This document shows positions 11,774 through 17,631 of a stretch of 17,631 nucleotides of DNA, piece by piece (the first letter of the stretch is position 1; every line of letters begins with the position of its first letter). A program made the position numbers and the translations under genes. The notes beneath the pieces were generated by a model that made no database searches, had not been told where the DNA came from, and saw only the letters and a list, made by a program, of their open reading frames with translations. Source of the DNA: an uncultured Sphingomonadaceae bacterium (lineage in GTDB: Bacteria > Pseudomonadota > Alphaproteobacteria > Sphingomonadales > Sphingomonadaceae). The stretch covers positions 1 through 17,631 of the forward strand of contig CAMLGC010000053.1 in assembly GCA_946479505.1 (NCBI GenBank), written 5' to 3'.

Positions 11774-14119
11774 TCACTTGCCGGCGCCCGGATTCACGAT
11801 CCTGAACTCCTTCGGCGGCGTCGCGCCCATCAAATTCTCGACGAAATAGTCCCACCGACGCCGCATCATGTAGTTGGATACGTCGCCATAGCCGTGATGC
11901 GCTCGCGGAAACAGGATCAGATCGAAATCCTTGTTTGCCTTCTCCAGCGCATCGACCACCAGCAGAGTCGATGACACGGGCACGTTGTCGTCGAGCATCC
12001 CGTGCGCCAGCAGCAGCTTGCCCTTCAGGTTCTTGGCGAGGTCCTGATTTGCCTGCAGGTCGTAATTCGACGTCTTGCCGTCGCTCTCCAGCAACCCGAG
12101 GTACTTTTCGTAATAATCGTCCTCATAGTTGCGGTTGTCGTGGTTCCCGCTCTCGGCGATCCCGACCTTGAAGAAGTCGGGATAGCGGAACATCGCGGCC
12201 GCGGTCGCATTGCCGCCGCCCGAATGCCCCCAGATGCCCACGCGATCGGTGTCGATCCAGGCATTCCGCGTAGCCAGATCCTTGATACCGGTCATCTGGT
12301 CGGGGACGGCCTGCTTGCCCATGTCGTGATAGTAGAAGTCCTGGAAGGCCTTGGAACGGCGCGGCGTTCCCATCCCGTCGATCTGGACGACGGCAAAGCC
12401 CAGTTGCGCCAACGCGCCCGCGTCCCCTCTCGACGGGGTGAACTGCCGGGAGGAGATCGTCCCGATGAACGGCCCGGGATAGATATAGTCGATGACGGGG
12501 TATTGCTGCGTCGGATCGAGCCCCGCGGGCTTGAAGAGCAGGCCGTAGCACCGCGTCTTACCGTCGCTGCACTTGACGGCGATGTTCTCCGGCGCCTGCC
12601 AGCCCGTCGCGCGCAATCGCGTCAGGTCGCCTTTCGCCAGCTCCTCGACCACCGATCCGTCCGCGCGCCGCAGCACCGCGGTCTGCGGCTCCTGGGGCGT
12701 CGAGTAGATGTCCACGAAGTAGCGACCATCGCTTGACGGTATTGCGATGTGGTCCTGCTTCTCGGGCGTCAGCAGCGTCGGCGTGCCGCCATCCAAGTCC
12801 AGTGCGTAGATGCTTCGGTAATAGGGATCCACGCCGGGCTCCCGCCCGACACCGGCGATCAGCATCTTGCCCGTACGCTCGTCGATATAGACCGGGTGGT
12901 CGACGTTCCAGTGTCCGTGCGTCACCTGCCGCACGAGCTTGCCGGTGACGGCATTGTACAGATAGTAATGACCCCAATCGTCGCGCTGCGACCACCACAG
13001 GATCTCGCCGCGCTCCGACAGATAGCGCCAGTTGAACCCCTCGTCATTGTACCCGCTATCGAACCATGTCGGCACGGTTTCGGTGAAAACGTCGCGCACC
13101 GCACCAGTGGTCGCATCGGCGATGCGCACCGTCTCCACCTTGTGGTCGCGCGAGGTGGACACGAACGCGAGCGTCTTGCCGTCCTTCGCCCATTGCATGT
13201 CTTGCGGGCCATCACCGCACACCACATCGTCGCACAGCGACGACCGGTGCAGGTCCGGCGGCATCTTCAACCGGATCACCTTGGCATCGTCCACGTCGAC
13301 GATGACGCGCTGGATGTGAATGATCTCCTTGTCGCCGACGAACGGGTATTTCCACGTATCGGTGACGGAATGGCCGACCTGCGTCGTCGTGGTCGTGAAG
13401 TCGGCCACCGCGCGCTGATCCTGCTGGAAGGTCGCCACCTTCCTGGAATCCGGGGACCAGATCACGATCGCCTGATCCGAATGCTTCCAGCCCGCATTAT
13501 CCGTCGCGTAGCCGAAATCCTTCACGCCGTCGGTCGTCAACTGCCGCTCTGCCCCGGTGCTCACGTCCCGGACCCACAGATTCCAGTCGCGCACGAAGAC
13601 GGCGCGCTTGCCATCCGGGGAGAGCACCGCCGCCGCCGGGCCGCGTTGCGCCAGATAGCCTGCGATCTGCCCGGCGTGCAGCGCAGCCACCTTTTTGCAA
13701 CCATAAGGCTGCGCCAGCGCGCACGCATACCGTTCGCCGCGGACACTCACGATCGCGGTGTTCTTGGCGAAATCCGGCTCGATGCCTTCGAAGTAAAGCT
13801 TCGTCGCGTCGCGTTCCTTCAGCCCGGCCGCATTCAGCGATCCCAGCAGCGCCACCGTCTCGAAAGCCGGCGCCTTCGTGCCCTTTTCCGCGTCGCCCAG
13901 CATGATCGTCGACACGCCGTGATCCGTGTCCACATACCAGAAGCGCCGCGCATCTATCCAATGCGCCGAGCGCACCGCGTGGTCGACCAGTGGAGCGGTC
14001 CACGGACCTAGCTGGTGCATGGCGCGCGTATAATCGGCGTCCGTCACTGTCGGCCGCTGTTGCGCGGCCGCCGTGCCGGCGATCATGGAAATCCAGAGAC
14101 AGCAGGCGAGCAAACGCAT
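11774..14119 (-). CDS. Secreted S9 family peptidase, DPP-IV-like
   Basis: This is a serine peptidase of the prolyl oligopeptidase family (S9), likely cleaving dipeptides, often X-Pro, in the periplasm. From the ATG at 14119 it is 781 aa and begins MRLLACCLWISMIAGTAAAQQ, a signal peptide; the frame open to 14182 adds residues that would bury it. Residues about 80-540 are a beta-propeller of the DPPIV_N type, with SPDGKRAVFVRDWNLWV and WSPDSRKVATFQQD. The C-terminal alpha/beta hydrolase domain carries the triad Ser633 (WGHSGGGNA), Asp710 (HGMLDDNV) and His742 (RAHHGYG), close to DPP-IV spacing. Compared with the window it has more mixed codon use and gene-poor flanks, possibly acquired. Substrate unknown. 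Confidence 0.93.
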   Translation of the reverse strand: MRLLACCLWISMIAGTAAAQQRPTVTDADYTRAMHQLGPWTAPLVDHAVRSAHWIDARRFWYVDTDHGVSTIMLGDAEKGTKAPAFETVALLGSLNAAGLKERDATKLYFEGIEPDFAKNTAIVSVRGERYACALAQPYGCKKVAALHAGQIAGYLAQRGPAAAVLSPDGKRAVFVRDWNLWVRDVSTGAERQLTTDGVKDFGYATDNAGWKHSDQAIVIWSPDSRKVATFQQDQRAVADFTTTTTQVGHSVTDTWKYPFVGDKEIIHIQRVIVDVDDAKVIRLKMPPDLHRSSLCDDVVCGDGPQDMQWAKDGKTLAFVSTSRDHKVETVRIADATTGAVRDVFTETVPTWFDSGYNDEGFNWRYLSERGEILWWSQRDDWGHYYLYNAVTGKLVRQVTHGHWNVDHPVYIDERTGKMLIAGVGREPGVDPYYRSIYALDLDGGTPTLLTPEKQDHIAIPSSDGRYFVDIYSTPQEPQTAVLRRADGSVVEELAKGDLTRLRATGWQAPENIAVKCSDGKTRCYGLLFKPAGLDPTQQYPVIDYIYPGPFIGTISSRQFTPSRGDAGALAQLGFAVVQIDGMGTPRRSKAFQDFYYHDMGKQAVPDQMTGIKDLATRNAWIDTDRVGIWGHSGGGNATAAAMFRYPDFFKVGIAESGNHDNRNYEDDYYEKYLGLLESDGKTSNYDLQANQDLAKNLKGKLLLAHGMLDDNVPVSSTLLVVDALEKANKDFDLILFPRAHHGYGDVSNYMMRRRWDYFVENLMGATPPKEFRIVNPGAGK

Positions 14120-14451
14120 CGAGAGTCTTTCCGAAGGAGAGGATATGGCGGTCCGCAGGAAGAATGGACGAGGGGTCGTCATTCCCGTCGCTCACCCCCC
14201 ATGCGTTCCCGTCGCAGCAGAAACGGACAAAGGCTTTTATGCAGGCCGGTGGTGGCAATCGCAATAGCCCCGGTCCACCACGCGGATGGTCCGTCCGGCG
14301 CTATGACGGCTTTTGGGCGCTTCCTGCCGTTCCGTCCGTCATCCCCGTCTGAGCCGGCTGCCGACCGACCGCCTTCCCGTTCGCGCCGGTGCTGCGCTCG
14401 CTTTCGCAGCTACTCGGCAAATCCTCGGGACGGACGGGGCTGGCCAGTCGT
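14120..14451. other. Intergenic stretch between CHRD and S9 genes
   Basis: Apart from a candidate promoter (14236-14264) I see no gene, repeat or clear terminator. Short open frames here have shadow-like composition. Confidence 0.5.
14236..14264 (-). promoter_or_regulatory. Candidate promoter for S9 peptidase
   Basis: On the minus strand TTGCGA (14264-14259), a 17-nt spacer and CATAAA (14241-14236) match sigma-70 boxes at 4/6 each. The leader would be about 110 nt. Confidence 0.3.
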
Positions 14452-14883
14452 TCACCGCCGCGCGGCGAGCTGGCCGCGGATTGCGCCCTTGGGGTATTCG
14501 GCGGTGTGGACGTTGACGTAATAGCCGGCCGGATCGGCGATGATCGCGGCGGCGAGCGCCTTGTCGACACTGAGGCATTCCTTGGAGCGCCCCGTCACCG
14601 GCGGTGACAGCGTGAGCACCGGCGGGCCGGCGATGCCGAGCGCGCCCTGGTGAACATGCGCCGCGGTCGGCCGCGAGATGCCGCGGACATCGAGCGTGTA
14701 GCAGATCGTGTCGGTCGCCGAATCGGCGGTGAGGCGAACGGTGCCGGTCCCGTCCGGATCGCCCGGGCCGGGCACCTCCTGCGCGCCGACCAGCGCCGCG
14801 CTCCAGCTTTCGCCGACGGTGCTCGCGATGGTCGCGCAGCCGGCGAGCGCGAGGGCGGGCAGGAGGAAGACGAAACGGGTCAT
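14452..14883 (-). CDS. CHRD-domain lipoprotein
   Basis: The 143-aa product begins [16 protein letters not shown], a lipoprotein signal with lipobox LAGC (Cys16). AAGGAG lies 6 nt upstream of the ATG at 14883, fixing the start over the longer frame. The rest is a CHRD domain, known from chordin and found in many secreted bacterial proteins. It includes [44 protein letters not shown] and a C-terminal [19 protein letters not shown]. Bacterial CHRD proteins have no agreed function; metal or ligand binding by the conserved His residues is only suggested. Divergent from thrS. Confidence 0.92.
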   Translation of the reverse strand: MTRFVFLLPALALAGCATIASTVGESWSAALVGAQEVPGPGDPDGTGTVRLTADSATDTICYTLDVRGISRPTAAHVHQGALGIAGPPVLTLSPPVTGRSKECLSVDKALAAAIIADPAGYYVNVHTAEYPKGAIRGQLAARR

Positions 14884-14962
14884 GGGCGGCTCCTTATTGG
14901 GGTCGATCCTGGCGGCGGGGCGTTCTGCGAGGGCCCCTGCCCTCTCGCGCATGCGCGACGCC

Positions 14963-14992
14963 TTGCCTAAATGGGCAGCGCGACGGCATAAG
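14963..14992 (+). promoter_or_regulatory. Candidate thrS promoter
   Basis: TTGCCT (14963-14968), an 18-nt spacer and CATAAG (14987-14992) resemble sigma-70 boxes. They lie about 38 nt before the GTG start. I see no leader peptide or T-box structure here. Confidence 0.35.
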
Positions 14993-15029
14993 CCGGCGCG
15001 TTTCCATCCTCCAGACGAAAGTGCTCTTC

Positions 15030-17042
15030 GTGTCCGAAATGTTCCGTATCACGCTGCCCGACGGCTCCGTCCGCGAGGTAGCCCCGGGGACCACCCCGGC
15101 GGACATCGCCGCGGCGATCGGGCCGGGACTCGCCAAGGCCGCGATCGCGGCGCGCATCGATGGCGACCTGCGCGACCTCACTCGTCCGCTCGACGCTGAC
15201 GCGCAGCTTGCGCTGGTGACGGCGCGCGACGAGAAGGACGCGTTGGAGCTCGCGCGGCACGATTACGCGCACGTCCTCGCCGAGGCGGTGCAGAACCTGT
15301 TTCCGGGCACGCAGATCACCTTCGGCCCGGCGACCGACGACGGCTTCTATTACGATTTCGCCCCGCCGGCCGCGCACGGCCCCTTCACCGAGGAGGATCT
15401 GCCCGGAATCGAGGCGGAGATGCGGCGGATCATCGCGCGCGACGCGCCGCTGATCCGCGAGGTGTGGACGCGCGCGCAGCTCATCGAGCGGTGGACGCAG
15501 CACGGCGAGAGCTTCAAGGCCGAATGGGCGGCCGAATTGCCCGACGACGAGGAGCTGACCGTCTATAAGGCGGGCGCGGGCGAGGACGCATGGCTCGACA
15601 TGTGCCGCGGCCCGCACCTCGTCTCGACCGGCAAGCTCGACCCGCAGGCGTTCAAGCTGACGCGCGTCTCGGGCGCCTATTGGCGCGGCGACCAGAAGAA
15701 CGCGATGCTGAGCCGCATCTATGGCACCGGCTGGCTCAACAGGAAGCAGCTCGACGCGCACCTCCATCGGCTCGAGGAAGCCGCCAAGCGCGACCATCGC
15801 AAGATCGGCGCGGAGATGGACCTGTTCCACCTCCAGCCCGAGGCGCAAGGGTCGGTGTTCTGGCACCCCAAGGGCTATCTGATCTGGCGCGCGCTCGAAG
15901 CCTATATGCGCCGACGGCTCGATGCGGCGGGCTATGCCGAGGTCAAGACGCCGCAACTGATGGATGCCGCGCAATGGGAGCGATCGGGCCATTGGGGCAA
16001 GTATCGCGAGAACATGTTCGTCGTTCCCGACGAGATTCCCTCGACCGAGGACGAGGGGCCGGTGCTTTCGGGCGAGGCCGACCTGATGGCCCTGAAGCCG
16101 ATGAACTGCCCCGCGCACGTCCTCGTCTTCAAGCAGGGGATCACCTCGTATCGCGACCTGCCCATTCGCATGGCCGAGTTCGGATGCTGCCACCGCAACG
16201 AGCCGCACGGCGCGCTCCACGGTATCATGCGCGTACGCCAGTTCACGCAGGACGACGCGCATATCTTCGTGCGCGAGGACCAGCTTGTCGACGAGGTGCG
16301 CGATTTCTGCGAGCTGCTCGATTCGATCTACAAGGATCTCGGCTTCGACAAATATGCGGTGAAGCTGGCGCTGCGCCCCGACAAGCGCTTCGGTTCCGAC
16401 GAGATGTGGGACAAGGCCGAAAAGGAGCTGCGCGAGGCCGTGCTCCAGGCCGATATCAGCCAAGCGATCAAGGACGGGTTCGAGGAGCTGCCGGGCGAAG
16501 GCGCGTTCTACGCGCCCAAGCTCGAATTCCACCTGACCGACGCGATCGGCCGCACGTGGCAGGTGGGCACGATCCAGTCGGACCGCGTGCTCCCCGAGCG
16601 GCTCGATGCGTCATACATCGGCGAGGATGGCGAGCGGCACCGCCCGATCATGCTCCACCGCGCGATCCTGGGCACGTTCGAGCGCTTCATCGGGATATTG
16701 ATCGAGCATTATGCCGGCAAGCTGCCCTTGTGGCTCGCGCCGGTGCAGGCGGTGGTGGCGACGATCGTCTCGGACGCCGACGATTATGCCCGCGAGGTGG
16801 CCGAGACGCTCAAGGCGGCGGGGCTGCGGGTGGAGAGCGACCTGCGCAACGAGAAGATCAACTACAAGGTGCGCGAGCACAGCCTCGCCAAGGTCCCCAA
16901 CCTGCTCGTCGTCGGCAAGCGCGAGGCGGAGGAGGGCACCGTGGCGCTGCGCGTGCTCGGGAGCCAGGGGCAGCAGGTGCTCTCGCTCGACGCGGCGGTG
17001 GCGCGCCTTGCGGAAGAGGCGAAGGCTCCCGACATGAAATAA
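15030..17042 (+). CDS. thrS: Threonyl-tRNA synthetase
   Basis: This enzyme charges tRNA-Thr with threonine in the cytoplasm. At 670 aa it is close to the family norm. An N-terminal TGS domain (about residues 4-62) is followed by the editing domain, with HDYAH (His77, His81) and CRGPH (Cys192, His196). The class II core carries zinc ligands Cys360 (MNCPAH), His411 (DDAHIF) and His543 (LHRAILG), and motif 2 is [19 protein letters not shown]-terminal anticodon-binding domain begins near 575. I prefer the GTG at 15030 ([15 protein letters not shown]); the ATG at 15039 or GTG at 15021 are possible since none has a strong Shine-Dalgarno. infC follows 108 nt downstream, the usual thrS-infC order. 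Confidence 0.96.
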   Translation: MSEMFRITLPDGSVREVAPGTTPADIAAAIGPGLAKAAIAARIDGDLRDLTRPLDADAQLALVTARDEKDALELARHDYAHVLAEAVQNLFPGTQITFGPATDDGFYYDFAPPAAHGPFTEEDLPGIEAEMRRIIARDAPLIREVWTRAQLIERWTQHGESFKAEWAAELPDDEELTVYKAGAGEDAWLDMCRGPHLVSTGKLDPQAFKLTRVSGAYWRGDQKNAMLSRIYGTGWLNRKQLDAHLHRLEEAAKRDHRKIGAEMDLFHLQPEAQGSVFWHPKGYLIWRALEAYMRRRLDAAGYAEVKTPQLMDAAQWERSGHWGKYRENMFVVPDEIPSTEDEGPVLSGEADLMALKPMNCPAHVLVFKQGITSYRDLPIRMAEFGCCHRNEPHGALHGIMRVRQFTQDDAHIFVREDQLVDEVRDFCELLDSIYKDLGFDKYAVKLALRPDKRFGSDEMWDKAEKELREAVLQADISQAIKDGFEELPGEGAFYAPKLEFHLTDAIGRTWQVGTIQSDRVLPERLDASYIGEDGERHRPIMLHRAILGTFERFIGILIEHYAGKLPLWLAPVQAVVATIVSDADDYAREVAETLKAAGLRVESDLRNEKINYKVREHSLAKVPNLLVVGKREAEEGTVALRVLGSQGQQVLSLDAAVARLAEEAKAPDMK

Positions 17043-17048
17043 GGCGGC

Positions 17049-17077
17049 CGGACGTGCCTGGCGCACGCCCGCGTCCG
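17049..17077 (+). terminator. Hairpin after thrS
   Basis: CGGACG (17049-17054) pairs with CGTCCG (17072-17077), with an inner TGC/GCA. It is followed by TCTTCC rather than a T-run, so it is a weak terminator or a partial attenuator before infC. Confidence 0.3.
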
Positions 17078-17090
17078 TCTTCCGCAACGT

Positions 17091-17114
17091 CGTGCGATGC
17101 GTTATGCTCGCACG
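17091..17114 (+). other. Hairpin in the infC leader
   Basis: CGTGCGA (17091-17097) and TCGCACG (17108-17114) form a perfect 7-bp stem, ending 23 nt before the AGGAG of infC. The loop contains TATGCT, a 4/6 match to a -10 box, with only a poor -35. It may be a leader structure or chance. Confidence 0.3.
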
Positions 17115-17150
17115 CCGAGGCAGTATTCGGCCACAACAGGAGAAATCGCT

Positions 17151-17631
17151 ATACGACCCCCGATGCGGCGCCCGCTGGCGCCACCGCCGATGAACGGCCC
17201 CCGTTTCAACGAGTTCATCCAGAGCCAGAAGGTCCGCGTGATCGATCACGAGGGCGAGAATCTGGGTGTGATGTACACGCGCGAGGCGATCGAGCAGGCC
17301 GCCGAGGTCGGGCTCGACCTCGTCGAAGTGTCGCCCAACGCCGATCCGCCCGTCGCCAAGTTCCTCGACGTCGGCAAGTTCAAATACGAGGCGCAGAAAA
17401 AGGCCAACCAGGCCCGCAAGACGCAGAAGACGCAGGACATCAAAGAGATCAAGATGCGTCCCAACATCGATGACCACGATTATGCGACCAAGATGAAGAA
17501 GGTCCAGGAGTTCATCGAGGACGGCGACAAGGTGAAGGTCACGATGCGCTTTCGCGGCCGCGAGATGTCGCGCGGGCAGCTCGGCATGGCGGTGCTCCAG
17601 CGCGTCGCCGAGGAGACCGCCGAGATCGCCA
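17151..17631 (+). CDS. infC: Translation initiation factor IF-3 (partial, ATA start)
   Basis: IF-3 binds the 30S subunit, keeps it from joining 50S early, and rejects wrong start codons. The window ends about 160 codons in, without a stop. The N-terminal domain (FNEFIQSQKVRVIDHEGENLG, then LDLVEVSPNADPPVAKFLDVGKFKYE) and the start of the C-terminal domain (IKEIKMRPNIDDHDY, then VKVTMRFRGREMS) are clear. AGGAG (17138-17142) is 8 nt before ATA at 17151 (IRPPMRRPLAPPPMNGPRFNE), an ideal spacing. The ATG at 17163 is 20 nt away and the one at 17190 is further. An in-frame ATG at 17097 lacks a Shine-Dalgarno. infC in E. coli starts with AUU for autoregulation, so a rare ATA fits. Confidence 0.93.
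   Translation, partial: MRPPMRRPLAPPPMNGPRFNEFIQSQKVRVIDHEGENLGVMYTREAIEQAAEVGLDLVEVSPNADPPVAKFLDVGKFKYEAQKKANQARKTQKTQDIKEIKMRPNIDDHDYATKMKKVQEFIEDGDKVKVTMRFRGREMSRGQLGMAVLQRVAEETAEIA

Noticed and set aside
1..17631. CRISPR array, prophage, toxin-antitoxin pair or intact insertion sequence
   Set aside because: No regularly spaced direct repeats, integrase, transposase or phage genes, and no pair fitting a toxin-antitoxin layout. The tandem small membrane proteins are too alike to be a toxin and its antitoxin.

Overview
The window looks like chromosomal DNA from a Sphingomonadales-type alphaproteobacterium. The reasons are very high GC, the neighbourhood hisB / sspB-alpha / fumC, a SspB adaptor with the alphaproteobacterial C-terminal ClpX-binding tail, an ATP12-type F1 assembly chaperone, GANTC sites, an EcfG-type promoter, and hairpin repeats with a GAACTTGTTTCAGG or GGACTTGTTCCGG core. 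The genus is an inference; no search could be run.

Layout. Left end (1-4115): hisB on the minus strand, divergent from sspB and then fumC. These are followed by two tandem small membrane proteins and guanylate kinase gmk. Palindromic REP-like repeats sit after sspB, fumC and gmk. Centre-left (4135-7741, minus strand): a tightly packed operon crcB > RluA-type pseudouridine synthase > PaiB-like FMN-binding protein > HAD phosphatase > small membrane protein > ATP12 chaperone. Every junction overlaps by 1 or 4 nt. Centre (7795-10372): an unrecognised lipoprotein, a small three-helix membrane protein, and two glycine-zipper envelope proteins that flank and partly overlap an OsmC-family gene.

Gene-poor part (10373-11773): this holds two abutting DnaA boxes, a run of hairpins ending in a good intrinsic terminator (a candidate structured RNA), and a near-consensus general-stress (EcfG) promoter driving a 77-residue disordered protein. 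It is followed by a secreted DPP-IV-like S9 peptidase and a CHRD-domain lipoprotein.

Right end (14884-17631): thrS followed by infC, truncated by the window edge. infC appears to start at a rare ATA codon 8 nt after AGGAG, which fits the known autoregulation of infC through a non-canonical start.

Most genes are housekeeping (histidine synthesis, TCA cycle, GMP phosphorylation, translation, proteolysis adaptor). The less ordinary parts are the gene-poor region with its candidate RNA and stress promoter, the paralogous glycine-zipper proteins around osmC, the tandem small membrane proteins, and apparently leaderless promoters at sspB and gmk. I did not find a defence system, CRISPR array, prophage or intact insertion sequence.
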